From: Brachycybe producta
Lineage: Eukaryota; Arthropoda; Diplopoda; Playtdesmida; Andrognathidae
Assembly (NCBI GenBank): GCA_036925085.1
Contig: JAUPFP010000002.1
Location: 9,721,821-9,785,820, forward strand
Direction of reading: 5' to 3'
DNA: 64,000 nt
Below the pieces are notes generated by a model. The model was not told the DNA's origin, made no database searches, and saw only the letters and a list, made by a program, of their open reading frames with translations. Below, in pieces: positions 24,051 to 35,345 of this stretch (its first letter is position 1; every line of letters starts with the position of its first letter). A program made the translations under genes and the position numbers.

Positions 24051-24594
24051 AAAAGATAATAAAACAAGGGATATTTTCTATTCGAATAATCCTGTTCAAG
24101 TGGATTTAAGTTCTAAAATGTCTTCTTGAATTTGGACCTAAACGAATTTCTCATGCGATTTTCTCTCGCAGAAGAAGTGTGGAAGAAGAATTGCCCTTCC
24201 GGTGCAATTTTACTCTTATGAGCTAAAAACAAATATCATTTCTTAACTGTAGATAAATATGATTTTTATCTGAAACAGGATTTAAAATACAAACTGTTGT
24301 TTTGTGTTTCCTCCTTCAATCGTATTTAATCCGAGTATTATTTAAAAGTTTGTGGATTTTCTGTTTATTTTCAATAGGATTTTTTGGATTTCCACTAATC
24401 TTTCAAGATTATCTATCATTAAAAGAAGTTGATTACAAACTAGAATAATAGATGAAAATGTATATCTTCGTTATTTTTTGATATCTTTTAAAATAAAGTT
24501 TATTTTATGGCAATTTTTGATGATTTCATTTTACACTTAAAAGTGGTTTTTTTGTGTGTAAAATGAGGGTTGTCGAAATTGGTCCCTCGAGCTC
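24051..24594. other. AT-rich DNA, old repeat traces
   Basis: A fragment resembling the 158-bp tandem unit (TTGAATTTGGACCTAA near 24126) is the only recognisable feature. Confidence 0.45.
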
Positions 24595-24800
24595 TGAGTA
24601 TTTTGCCTTTCTGGAGCAAAATAAAGAGAAACTTTAAGGTTTTTTAAAATAAACTAGAAGGGTAGATCATTTTATGTTGATGATATCTTTTTAAAATAAG
24701 CTTTTTATGTTAGTTGCAAAATATGACTCAAGATATTTTTTTCTATTCTCAGCTTTCATTCTAGTTTTTAAAACATTTTCAATTTCTTTTCAGTGTTGCT
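24595..24800. mobile_element. F-family foldback, decayed
   Basis: AACTAGAAGGGTAGATCA at the left, TTTTAAAATAAGCTTTTTAT in the middle and TTCTAGTTTTTAAAACATTT at the right give the F layout with several changes. Confidence 0.5.
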
Positions 24801-24833
24801 CTTCTGTAACTGTTATAAACAACTTACTGTTAA

Positions 24834-25217
24834 GGCGCATTCACACCAGGCTGGTTTACAAGCCGCTGGTTGCTGCTGGCTATTAGCAGCAGCAGCTGCT
24901 TTGGGTTCACACTTCTGCAGTCACTGCTGGTATTAGCAGCGCAAGTCATCCAATCACCGTCGTGCAAAAACACAAACTCTAACAACAACAACCAACCCAA
25001 GCAGTAGAGTTACACACTGGTAGCAGCAGGAAGGGAGTCACATGACCAGCTGGTAGCTGCTAAAGTTGGACATGTGCAACTTCACCAGCCGCTGTCAAAA
25101 TTACTAGCTTGATGGAGAAAGCAGCTGCTGGTAGCAGTTCACACTATGCTGCTAGCTGGTTACAACCAGCAAGCAGCAACCAGCAGCTGATAACCCAGCC
25201 TAGTGTGAATGCGCCAT
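24834..25217. mobile_element. W-family foldback, GGCGCATTCACAC ends
   Basis: GGCGCATTCACACCAGGCTG at the left and CAGCCTAGTGTGAATGCGCC at the right are inverted ends. TTAA lies just outside the left end and one base outside the right end, so TTAA may be the target. The interior shares CAGC/GCTG-rich words with 17942-18376. Confidence 0.8.
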
Positions 25218-25886
25218 TAAAGATACCATCTTGAAAATACTTCTTAATATAAATAAACCTTGTGTATAATTATGGAAAGCAAATAAGACTGTCATATAAC
25301 AATAAATTGTCATATCGAGCTCATAACCTTATAACAATTACAAAAATGACTGTGAAAAATACTGTCATATGATTATCATTGACTGGCGTACAGCATAGTA
25401 TGACAGTCATAAAATAATAGCGTACAAAGAATGTCACAATTTTATGATTTTTTTTCTTCTGTAATGAGGCATTTTCTTAAAAAACGTTGAATAGTTTCTT
25501 AATGTTGTTTTTACGTCATTTTTAATATACCTAAGGGCCACAAATATGCAAGCAAAGGTGAATATTTTTTGAAATAATCTTTTTTCATAAAGAAGTTAAC
25601 CGAGAAAAGTAATAAAAATGTTTTGATTATGAAAAGTGATGTTTGGCTGTAAAATGTTATTACTTGTGAGGAGAAGAAGAATAAGAAAAAGAAGAAAGTG
25701 TGTATTGTGGTGAAGTTGTTTTTTAAGGGAGAGAGGAGGGGGTTGCGTTTCTTAAGGCGATTGAACTTGAAAGGAAGGAAGGAAAGAAAGAAAGAAAATC
25801 TTAAGAAAAGTTGTTTCTTCCTTTTCTTGCTTCTTTGCTGAGCTATTAAAACAGCAAACGTCTTTAAAGAAAAGAAAGATTGATCA

Positions 25887-25889
<3 letters not shown>

Positions 25890-25927
<38 letters not shown>
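25890..25927. repeat. (TC)n microsatellite
   Basis: About 38 bp of uninterrupted TC. Confidence 0.95.
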
Positions 25928-25931
<4 letters not shown>

Positions 25932-26008
25932 ATTTACATTTCGTATATGCAATAAAAAAAGTGAAAGAAAGACAAACAGAACCATTGTTTTATATATACT
26001 AGAAGAGC

Positions 26009-26032
26009 GAGAGAGAGAGAGAGAGAGAGAGA
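26009..26032. repeat. (GA)n microsatellite
   Basis: About 24 bp of uninterrupted GA. Confidence 0.93.
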
Positions 26033-26318
26033 TCATTAAAGATGCTACTTGGAAAAAGCCAAGAGCACATTGGATTGTTTTTCTTTCATTGTATTATTTG
26101 CAATACCATTGTACGTTCCTTTTTTTTTTTCTTTCATTGTTTTCACTCATCTTTTCCAACCTCATTCCTCATCATTCCCTTTATTTATTCAATATATCAT
26201 CATCATCATCATCATCATTTCTTTCACTCATCTATTGTCATTCTCATTGACACCTTTTGGCATTCTATTCTTTTAACAAGAGATTGGAATAGGAAGTTTA
26301 AGCAGAAGGTGAAAAGAG

Positions 26319-26345
26319 ACAGAGAGAGAGAGAGAGAGAGAGAGG
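26319..26345. repeat. (AG)n microsatellite
   Basis: About 27 bp of uninterrupted AG. Confidence 0.93.
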
Positions 26346-26483
26346 GTAACCCCCCCTCCCTCATAACAAGCAGCGCCACCAATTTCAATTTCTACCCTCT
26401 CCCCTCCCCCTTCCCATCTATTCCTGTCTCTTTTTAAGCAGTTGTGGGTCCTAATCAATAAATACATTATGCAGCAAGTCCTC

Positions 26484-26530
26484 CCTTTCTTTCTCTCTTT
26501 CTCACTCTCTCTCTCATTCTTTTTCTCACT

Positions 26531-26563
<33 letters not shown>

Positions 26564-26565
26564 CC
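26484..26565. repeat. TC-rich microsatellite
   Basis: About 80 bp of imperfect CTTT/CTCT repeats ending in a C run. Confidence 0.9.
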
Positions 26566-27234
26566 CCCTCCCCTCTTAATGTCGTGTCTGCCAAGTTGAG
26601 ACTTTCAGTTTGGTTCCTTGTATTATGTATTTCTACATACATTGTGACCACCAAAATGAATGATCAGTTATTGTGTAAAATTACTAGTCAGTGTGCAGAA
26701 TTATAAAATTTGATTATTATGCTACGGTTATAGTCGGTATTTCAATATGAACGAACATATTGCCTCATCTGATTTGTATTCAAATATTTTGATATAAGAT
26801 CAGGGAAGGACGTAATCACGAAATGATGACTATAAATAGGGGCATGTCTTATGCTCTTCGCACACAGACAACTTTTTCAATACTTTTGCAACTGCTAAAT
26901 GAAGTCGAATTGTCACCAAAATTGACCCATCATGAGTCTTCTTTTCACAGAAATTAAACTGCAAACACAGCACAAAACACCTTCGACTACATTTTTAAAA
27001 TAAAAAAGGGTTTCTTGAATAATTTTCTTATTATTCCTTTTCTATCAGACAAGCTTAGCTTTTGCGTGAACGTCTCTGACGTCACAAGCTTCACATAACA
27101 ATGAGGCTATTAAAGATAAATGTGTGCTGAATGGCTAAAAATAACAAACGCAAAGCTAGGTAAATGAGATTGAGACTTTGTTATGTCGTCATAACATAGG
27201 TAATTGTGCATATTGCCTACCAGCGGGCAGAATG

Positions 27235-27680
27235 GCCCATCGGGCATTTTTCCAATGAGCCACTTAGGGTCGTGGGCCAGTTTCTTTCATTAGAGGGCCG
27301 ATTTTATCATGAAACTCGATAAAAGTTTAAAAATTGCACAAGAAAACATACAGAAAGATGATGTTTTATATTTATAATACTAGAAATCCAAAAAGTAAAA
27401 ATTTTTAGAAAGAAAGAATAATTTTACTAATTTTACGCACTTTTTTTTCAAAAATTCTTTTTGCTCGCTACGTCCAACTCGCCAAAAGTCCGAGCCTTAG
27501 CACACAGGCGATTTTTGAAAAAAAAACTTTTTGACGACAAAATGAAGTCGAAGGTCGCTCGGCTGTCGTTGCAGTGTATTTTTATTGGAAGGATGGCAAC
27601 TTTGGCGCAAAAGCGAATTTTAACTGTTTGCTAAGGTTGACCCGATAAATAATTTTTTCTCGGACCAGTCTGCCTCGTCT
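27235..27680. repeat. T-family dispersed repeat, copy 1
   Basis: Shares ordered words with 61228-61555: CGGGCATTTTT, ATGRGCC, AGGGCCGATTT, TGAAAC, GCTCGCTACG and AAATAATTTTTTC. This copy carries about 120 extra bases after GCCTTAG near 27495. No terminal repeat or coding frame is visible. Confidence 0.5.
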
Positions 27681-28666
27681 GCCCCTGTTGCATACAACAC
27701 AAGTAGGTTTGTGGTGTTGTACTTTGACTAGTGAATCTACATGGCAGATTTTCTACTTTGACTGTACGTGATATCTATAGTAAAGTAACAAGAGGTTTTT
27801 TTTTTTCTCTTTCATTTCCACCCCTTTTCCTGCTTATTTATTTGGCTCAAGACATGTATTTTTTTTTTCCTTCTTCTTCTTCTTTCCATTTGGTTTCGAT
27901 ATCGCGACCAAATACCATTGTAAAATCAATACTTTTTTTCTTCTTCTTCTTCATAAAAAGGACCCAGAGTGATGGAGATTCTCTCTCTTTTTGTGTTATG
28001 TTGAATGTATGTATGTGTTGTTAAACCCCGATCGCCTTGCCACCTTCTAACGGTCCACTGCTTTAAAGTAACGTCCGTCATGCATGCAAAATATGTAAAA
28101 TTGGGTTTTCGACTACCAATTTCCGCTCACTTCCTTTTCTACTTATCCGTTTGGTTTAGCTTATTTCAATTTCATCTAAATAAGGTTTCAAGTTGTCTAT
28201 CTTTCTCTCTCTCTCTCATTTACAACTCTCTAAAAAAATATAAACCAGAATGAATTTATTGTTTTCAAATTTCAATCTATGCCTTTTGCAAGTCATTTGT
28301 ATCAGAAAAGGTTTTTTGGGGGGGGGGGCTGGAGAGGGAATGAAATTAGAGCAATAATCTGTATTTCATAATTTGTTTTTGGGAGTTTGTCTTTTCTTCA
28401 TATAGGTAACTATGGCACTAAAACAGTGAGACACAAATGACCACTAAAATGACAAATGTATGATCCCCACCCCCCCAATATGTCAACAAAGAAACTTAGC
28501 ACTTGAACTTTAACTTAAAACATGTTCGGATTGTTTTAGTTGACAAATTAAGTGATAAAGTTTCCTTTTGTTTTGTATTTTAGTCTTATATGCTCTGGTT
28601 AAGTGCATGTCGCTACTTCCTCACATGATCTTTGCTTACATATTTCATTATGTAAAATTATCTTAA
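27681..28666. other. DNA without a supported gene
   Basis: T-rich tracts, (TTC)n runs, a poly-T/poly-G junction near 28315 and a fragment GCACTTGAACTTTAACTTAA near 28499 related to the 158-bp tandem unit. No gene seen. Confidence 0.5.
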
Positions 28667-28917
28667 AGCGGCGATCACACTGACAATATTTAAATCAAAA
28701 TTCACCATAATGTGTTCTTGAATTAATTGCAATTACCAATGTGATTATACGTTTTTTGTAAGTGGTTTGGTAGCGGTGGTTTCTTGTACACCGTTTTGTA
28801 GAAAATGCTGATCTTGGTTTTTTTTTTGGTTGCAAGAAATTGTGTAATATTCAAAGCAATATTTGACTTGTTTCTTGCACCGGAATCTTGCGAGAAAAAT
28901 AGCCAGTGTGACTGTTG
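28667..28917. mobile_element. U-family foldback
   Basis: Starts AAAGCGGCGATCACACTGAC and ends near GCCAGTGTGACTG. Inner words GCAATTACCAATGTGAT and TTCTTGCACCGGAATCTTGC match the copy at 55388-55954 in mirrored order. Non-coding. Confidence 0.6.
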
Positions 28918-29260
28918 TTTTATTCAAAATATGTTGAATTTTATTGTTTTTATGTATTTTTTTCCAGGTGTTTCGTGTTCCTATTGAGGCACTTTGTATA
29001 TTTCTATTTATCTGTTCGCCCCCCCCCCTCCCCGAATAATACATAGTTCGAGATCAACAGTTGATATTTTTTTTTCGTTATTTGAGAGGTGATCTGTGAA
29101 TTTATTCTGTGTTGTTATATTCATTTCCGTTCTTCAGCTCAACAAAATATTCCGTTTATGAGATTCTCTTGTACATTAAAGCCAAGGTCTCACATTCACA
29201 CAAAACACCGACGGAAAATGTGACTGAGAATAGCATTTAACTAATTTACGATCTCGTAAA
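28918..29260. other. AT-rich spacer
   Basis: A C run near 29020 and T runs; no gene seen. Confidence 0.5.
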
Positions 29261-29495
29261 TACAGTAGAATCACAATTTTCCGGACTAAATGGGACTGGA
29301 CCTGGTCTAGATTACCGAAAGTCCTAATTATCTGGAAAATCGCTGGGGTTTTTTTTTTACATTAATTTCCTCTTTCACTATCGGAAAGTTAAAATCACTG
29401 ATAAACTAAAAAAAAAACATATTATGATGAAAACTAGTCCGGATTATCCGGACGTCTGAATAACCGAGATATGGATAATCGAGATTCTACTTTTA
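29261..29495. mobile_element. pogo/Tigger-like MITE
   Basis: The left end begins TACAGTAGAATCACAATTTT and the right end reads GGATAATCGAGATTCTAC. Ends of the form CAGTAGAAYCTCGATTATCC are characteristic of pogo/Tigger elements, which duplicate TA. The body is only ~230 bp, so it is non-autonomous. Inner TCCGGATTATCCGGA also pairs. Confidence 0.6.
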
Positions 29496-29574
29496 ATTCC
29501 ACTTTATTTATTTGCGAAGAAAGTAGGACCAAAAAAAAAGCTTAAGTTGTTTCAACTTTCTTTTCGAATTAGCT

Positions 29575-30110
29575 AAATTCTGTTTTCGGTCGCATTTTTA
29601 GTTTGCATTTCCAGCATGTGAGATTTCTCAAATGCAGAAAAATCTGACTGTAGATAACGTTTCTATATATTTTGCAGAAAGCAGGCAGAAAAAAGGTGAA
29701 ATTATTTTTCTTCCTACCATGCGGAATTAAATTTTATCAACCAATAAGAAGGTGTGACCTTCAGTCACATCCTTCTCTATGACTAGTCCTTCTGTTCAGT
29801 GCATTTTTTAAATGTCCTTGGAGTGTATTATAATGTAATATAGTAGAACCACTGAACGCAAAGGAAAGCAGAAAAGTAAAAAAAATGTTTTTTTTTTCTG
29901 ATTATTTTTTCTTCTTCAATTTTCTGCTTTTTTCACACATGTCAAATCTATTCTTATTTCAGTCTGATTTGAAAGAAGAAGAAAAAAAACTTTAAACAAT
30001 TTCAGCATTTTTTCTTCTGCCAAATAAATAGAATTGAATTATTTAAATTAGCTTAATTTAGCTTAAATTTTTAGTCAGCGTTTTTTCTGCATGTGTAGCA
30101 TCCAGAATTC
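29575..30110. repeat. Q-family dispersed repeat, inverse copy
   Basis: Shares TTTTATCAACCAATAAGAAG, a CCAGCATGTGAGAT word and AAATAAATAGAATTGAATTA with the copy at 33.4 kb, and is inverse to the copies at 23.6 and 46.1 kb. Ends TTTCTGCATGTGTAGCAT near 30100. Confidence 0.5.
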
Positions 30111-30642
30111 TCTTTTCTGTATCCCGATTTGACTGGTAATCGTATGACCCTATCGCCTTTTATTATATAACCCCGTAGGCCTTTAGATATATCTATATAA
30201 TGTTAAGTTACCTTTAGTAACAACAACAAAAAAAATGACAAGACACGCAGCTGTTTTGAGATCGAACCAACAGAAAAACCTCCACATCAATCCCCACCAC
30301 TACCAATACACAAATACACTTAGTTTTCCTATCTGAACCCCCCTCCCCCACCCCTTTTTTTTCTATTTTAAATAAATTTGAAACGCATATGTTTGCAATT
30401 TAAATATAAACCTTTTTTTCTTCTTCTTTCTCATATATATCTATTTTAAACCCCCATAAAAATGATAGAACCGAATGGGAAAAAAAAAGAAGAGTTCGAA
30501 TTCGTATAAAACATATGACAGCTGGAGATGTTCTGGTGAAGTGATTGATATTTTTTTCTTCAATCATAAATAAGCCTATATTATTTAACGAGAGAATTGG
30601 TTGAAATTTAATAGAATGATGACGTTATCAGAACTTATTTTG
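30111..30642. other. AT-rich DNA without a gene
   Basis: A and T runs and C-rich patches only. Confidence 0.55.
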
Positions 30643-30645
30643 CTC

Positions 30646-30686
<41 letters not shown>

Positions 30687-30705
30687 CACAAGGGCCACAA
30701 TAATA

Positions 30706-30749
<44 letters not shown>

Positions 30750-30813
30750 AAGGGCCACAATAATAATTCTATATATATATATATATATAGAATTATTATT
30801 ATGGCCCTTGTGA
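30643..30813. repeat. TA array with three 24-bp inserts
   Basis: A 24-mer beginning TCACAAGGGCCACAATAATA lies at 30686-30709 and 30746-30769, exactly 60 bp apart, and its inverse complement lies at 30790-30813. TA repeats fill the gaps. This looks like a small foldback unit amplified together with its TA tract. Confidence 0.9.
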
Positions 30814-31090
30814 GCCACGTTTTAGTATTTTGTTGTTTCATAGAAGGGATATAATTGATTTTGAACTGTTTGCATTTATTTTTGTGAAGATGATTATGTT
30901 TGTGTACTCAGTAATGTTGAAAAAACATGTTCAATTTGCATTGGGATTAATGAGAATTAAGTCATTGACGTTTTCATTACTCAGTTTATACTTTCATCTG
31001 AAATATGCTTGAATATGTGGACTTAGAAAAGTGCCTTCCTTACAATTTCGCTCAACTGACCCTGGCAGTAGAAACGATATGAAAATTCCC
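30814..31090. other. AT-rich spacer
   Basis: No gene or clear repeat seen. Confidence 0.5.
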
Positions 31091-31478
31091 TTAAGATGGT
31101 TGTAAAAACGCCTCCTAGAATTCTCGATTAGTCTTTCAGGTGCAAAATGAAGAGAAACTCGAACGTGTTTTAGAAACTAGAAGGTTAGCTTAATCACTTA
31201 AGGCTATTTTCATGTTGATAAATAAATCTTTTAAAATAAGCTTTTATATACAAAGATTTATAAAAAAAATAATATGGTCTGCTTAAAGTTGGGCTATTTT
31301 CAAACTGACATAAAAAGCTTATTTTGAAAAATATATCAATTTTGAAAAATAATACCCTTAAGTGATTGAACTGCCTTTCTAGTTTCTAAAACACATTCAA
31401 GTTTACCTTCATTTTGCACCTGAAAGACTATAATCAGAGTTTAAGACGCATTTACACTTTACAACCACCAGGTCTTAA
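31091..31478. mobile_element. F-family foldback, TTAA-bounded full copy
   Basis: Starts TTAAGATGGTTGTAAAA and ends with ACAACCACCAGGTC followed by TTAA. Long arms carry GTCTTTCAGGTGCAAAATGA and its complement TCATTTTGCACCTGAAAGAC, TTTTAGAAACTAGAAGG and its complement, and TAAAAAGCTTATTTTGAAA. This is the best bounded copy and defines the family. TTAA targets suggest piggyBac or Kolobok mobilisation. Non-coding. Confidence 0.75.
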
Positions 31479-31518
31479 GAAACTGACAGTAATTAGGAGT
31501 GGGTAGGGTAAGCTACTG

Positions 31519-31638
31519 AAACCAGTGACGAGTTTGGACCTGGGTGGTTCAAAGCGTGGTAGAAGAAAGCCCAAACAAGCCTGGAACATGGTGGTTGAAT
31601 GAGGGGACATAAAGGATTATGTGCCTTCTTCCTATTAG
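31519..31638 (+). pseudogene. Possible LINE reverse transcriptase C-terminal remnant
   Basis: The frame from 31519 reads LDLGGSKRGRRKPKQAWNMV, then VE, a stop, and GDIKDYVPSSY. The pattern Gly-Arg-x-x-Pro-Lys-x-x-Trp followed by Val-Val-x-x-Asp-Ile-Lys resembles the C-terminal region of some LINE polyproteins. The in-frame stop at 31600-31602 and the short match make this tentative. A chance match is possible. Confidence 0.3.
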
Positions 31639-32284
31639 AAAAAAAACGTCTTTAAAATAGAAAAAAGTTGAAGCAATTTCTGCTTTTTTTTCTATCAACT
31701 TTCTTCCAAACAATTAATAACTGAATGGAATTATTGAATTGCATATAAATCCCATTTACAGTCTTACTTTTCAGTTGTAGCATGTGAGATCCAACCTTAA
31801 TCATTTTTCATTTTTCTTTAATCGTATTCAAGTGCACGGATGTAATTTGAACATCATAAATGAAATAATATTCTCAATAACACTAGGAGCAGAAGAAGAA
31901 GAAGAAGAAAGAAAAAACCTGAAGGGAAGATTAATTGTTTTATATTCAGGGCAAGTGTTTTGAATAAGGTTTTTTTTTTTAATTTTACCTGTAACCTCCC
32001 TGTATAGGCCTAAAAGTATGCCTATGAATAATGCATATAAGAAGCTCATATGTCATATTCCCTCCACCTTTTTTTTCAATCTCCTTCTTTAGTGATCAAC
32101 CTTTTTTTTTCACCCTTAAACTCTCTCCTTACTTTCATCCTTCCAAAAAAACCCCTTATTTTCAGCTAACCCCTCAAACACACAACCTTACAATTTTCAA
32201 TATTTTTTTTATCAATGATCATCGAGAGAGCGATTTTTATTGCTACCATGGTTTTTTTTATATGAAACAAATATTTTTTATGAT

Positions 32285-32343
<59 letters not shown>

Positions 32344-33154
32344 ATATACGTATGTATGTATGTATGTATGTATGTAATGCATATTTGGCTTCAAGTAGTA
32401 ATAGTAGGGTTAGGGTCCTAGTTCTCACTTTTTTTTATATTTCTGACTTTTTCTTTCTTGTTTAGGACAATTTTTACTCCTTTTTTCTCTCAATAAAATA
32501 CTACTTTATCATATTTTTATTTGCTGCTTTTTTTGTGTCTTCTTTGTATTGCCTTTAAGGGGTTCCTTTTTTTTCTCTTCTCCTAACATCAAACCCCTCA
32601 AAGTTTCTTCTTTTTTTTTGTCAAAAGTAATTTTGTTCAACTTTTTTATCTTTAAACTCCTGAACATTGTACTCGATAATAAATAAAACATGGGTGTCAC
32701 ATATTATATATGCAAAAGACGGCAGTTTTTATTAATCGAACAAGAACAGAAAAAAAAAATGTTCGTTGAATCTTTTTTTTTTGGCAATTGAAAAAAAAAT
32801 TGCCATTATTTCGAGTAAAAAGAAAAAAATAGGCCTATATTTCATAAAAAGAAATTGACGTTTTATCATAAAAGTTTTTTTTTGTTGAGAAAAAAAAAAT
32901 ATGACATGTATTTTTTAGACGGAATTGAGATAATATTATTTAAATCGTCTACAGTATTTTTCACGAAGTCTCTGGAATGTATTACATTTTTCTTTTTGGC
33001 GTTTATTCAGTTTGGCGTTTGTTCAATTTGGGAATCACACATGCTGAAAAAACCAGCAGAAATTAGAAATAGAAATTAAAAACCAGAATGTTTTTATGGT
33101 GTTTTGCACTGATAAAATGCCCTAACAAAATGAAATTCAGTTGGATTTTAATAT
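31639..33154. other. AT-rich DNA without a gene
   Basis: Includes a Q-like fragment (31620-31790), TA and TATG microsatellites, long A and T runs and a CACACATGCTGAAAA end motif near 33035. Frames are Phe/Leu/Lys rich and low complexity. Confidence 0.5.
32290..32376. repeat. (TA)n then (TATG)n microsatellite
   Basis: About 45 bp of TA passes into about 40 bp of TATG-type repeats. Confidence 0.95.
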
Positions 33155-33352
33155 GAGAACGTTGGATATCGAAACCGTCGATTATTGGAACACATTTTTT
33201 TACTGGAAATACTATACTTAAGGAAATAAATCAAATTTTTTTGAAATCGTTTTTTTTCTGACTTTTCTCCACTTTTTTTATTGGGATTTCGATTATCTGA
33301 ACTTTTGATTATCGGAATTATTATTTCCGATAATCGACGTTCTACTGTACAG
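33155..33352. mobile_element. pogo/Tigger-like MITE, decayed left end
   Basis: The right end reads CGATAATCGACGTTCTACTG followed by TA, a clear pogo/Tigger-type terminus. The left side has GAACGTTGGATATCG and CGTCGATTATTGG, a damaged version of the inverse. Inner GATTATC words pair in both orientations. Confidence 0.55.
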
Positions 33353-33394
33353 TATATGTGTGATTTCTTCCCTAATTCAAGTTTAGCGCTTATT

Positions 33395-33915
33395 CAGTCG
33401 CTTCAGAAAAAAAAAATGCAACTGAAAATAATTATAATCATGCTCCTCTGATACAGGTCTTAATTGGCTGCTTGCAGAGTAATTTTTCAAATTGAAATAG
33501 TAGAAATTAAACAACACTTTTGAGTATGATTATTGTTAGCATGATTATGACTGTGAAATTAAACTATTCTACTATTTTTATGTGAACTTTGGTCAATTTC
33601 TCCCCTTTTTTAAATGAACTGAAAATATAGTTTATCTAATTTAAATAATTCCATTCTATTTATTTGGCAGAAAAAAAGTAGACAGGAAGAAAAATGAGAA
33701 ATCGTTTCTGTCTGTCTTGTTAGGAATTACGCTTTATCAGCCAATAGGAAGACATGTTTCAGACACATGACCTCTTCAAGCGTTTTCTATTGTAATTTGT
33801 GAGAAATCATCGAACCCAACAAAGAAAGCAGAAAAATAGAAAACGTTTCTTAGACATTTTTTTTTTAAATTTCGATTTCTAATTTCTGCTTGTTTTATGC
33901 ATGTTTCAAAATTTC
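33395..33915. repeat. Q-family dispersed repeat, inverse copy
   Basis: Shares a TTATCAGCCAATAGGAAG word, TTTAAATAATTCCATTCTAT, ATTTGGCAGAAAAA and a TGCATGTTTCA end with 29575-30110. Non-coding. Confidence 0.5.
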
Positions 33916-34031
33916 AGATTTATGGAGCTGATAACTAGCTTTCATTGATTCCGATATTTGTGCTAACCATAGGCTACAGCGAAAAAAAAAGAAAAAATGC
34001 GGCCACAACTTAAGTGAATGACGCATTTCAC

Positions 34032-34238
34032 ACAGGCATTTAGAAATCGGGACGAACACAAGTTGGCTCCGCCCTTTTTATAACGACCGGTAACTTCTAA
34101 TTGGTTTGTTGTGTGGTTCGACGTTGAAAAGGGCGGAGAGCATGTGACGTCATACTACATAACCAACCAATTAGAAGTTGCTTTCCTCATAAAAAGGGCG
34201 GAGCCAACTTGTGTTCGTCCCGATTTCTAAACGCCTGT
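34032..34238. mobile_element. M-family MITE
   Basis: Starts ACAGGCATTTAGAAATCGGG and ends CTAAACGCCTGT. CGCATTTC occurs just outside both sides (34022-34029 and 34239-34246), giving an 8 to 9-bp target duplication with one small change. Inner modules: GGCTCCGCCC, CTTCTAATTGG, GGGCGGAG, GTGACGTCA, CCAATTAG. Confidence 0.88.
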
Positions 34239-34606
34239 CGCATTTCCGCTTACTTTTTGTTTAATTTATAGAAAAGAGGTTTTAGGACTCTTTAAGATTT
34301 TTTTTTATCCATATCTAACCTCCTCCTTCCTCCCCCCTCACCCTATGACCTACAAATTTTCACTCATAAATTCTCAAGAAGATGAATTTAGAAAAGCAAA
34401 AGAAGAGCTGAGATTAGATTTGAATTTCTGAATGCCATTCAATTAATGAGAGAGAGAGAGAAAGAGAGTAAATTTGTTATGGTAGTCAGTTGTGAGCCCC
34501 TTGCTGAGTTAAATTAATCATTGCCATTGAAGGTGAAGGCGTGAATAGGGTGGAGGAGGAGGAGGACTATCCCCAAACCCACCCTTATGATCGGGATTGA
34601 TGATGT
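34239..34606. other. DNA without a gene
   Basis: C-rich and GA-rich patches and a (GGA)n run near 34552. No gene seen. Confidence 0.55.
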
Positions 34607-34860
34607 TTAAGAGCCTAGATCCACGTCCATCTTGTTGTTTTGAGCAGACGACAATGAGACAAAAGTGACAAAACTGAAAGAAATCGCTTCAAAATTGCTC
34701 AAATCAAATACAGTAAAGCGCAAGATGCAATAAAAAGTATTGTTCTTCACGTGCTCGATTTATATAATTTTTGAAAAGGTCCTTCTATTTTTAAACAACG
34801 TTCAAAGTCGTTCGTTTTTTAACCCCATGTTAAATCCCATTGGCCCCAATTGTTTTCTGT
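34607..34860. mobile_element. X element, inverse partial copy
   Basis: Starts TTAAGAGCCTAGATCC and runs as the inverse complement of about 3990-4250 (shared words TTGTTTTGAGCAGACGAC, GCACGTG..CTCGATTTATATAA, GTCGTTCGTTTTTTAACCCC). It stops abruptly at the join with the Y half copy. Confidence 0.7.
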
Positions 34861-34863
34861 TCG

Positions 34864-35345
34864 TTACGACAGGAGATGTGACATGGAGTCCAGTGGGTTT
34901 CAAACAACCCTCGGTCAGAGGCTACCACGTTGTTGCAATATCTCCTTGCTCATCATCCCGAGTATTCTGATCCTGTGTGATGCATTGCAATTAGCGGGTT
35001 ATCCGATGGGTGATCCGATCTAGTCATCCGATTCATCACCGATACGCAGCTGATGAATTTATGCTAACTTTTGACGCGGCAATCGTATAATCGAAAATGT
35101 TAAATTTATTTTTTATATTTAAAAGTTGTCCAATATTAAATTTTCAAAAAATGTGCACCTTAAATATATGCTGATCTAGTGATATAATGACAAAAAATTG
35201 GTAAGTGCGGTTCTATTTTTAAAAAGTATTTCAAAATCGCAAAATGTACTCCATTGAATAAAAATCCATTAAAATGTTCGTAAAAATAATCTTTAAAAAA
35301 CCATAAAAAATCAGCACGTGTTCCAGTATGTTGGCTTTTCTTCGC
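34864..35345. mobile_element. Y element, single-arm copy
   Basis: From GACAGGAGATGTGACATGGA onward it follows the left arm of Y (about 4836-5250): GGCTACCACGTTGTTGCAAT, CATCATCCCGAGTATTCTGA, GGTGATCCGATCTAGTCATC, then the loop. The tRNA-like part and the second arm are missing. It directly abuts the X copy. Confidence 0.75.

Larger units (their letters stand above)
25218..27234. other. Simple-sequence-rich DNA without a gene
   Basis: Holds repeated GTCATA words (25288-25413), TC, GA and AG microsatellites, (ATC)n near 26200, and a small inverted pair AGCTTAGCTTTTGCG / CGCAAAGCTAGG around 27055-27160. Frames of 75 to 140 residues are Phe/Ser rich and overlap the repeats. Confidence 0.5.

Noticed and set aside
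32395-32420. TTAGGG-like words suggesting interstitial telomere repeat
   Set aside because: Only GGGTTAGGGT occurs once; there is no tandem array.
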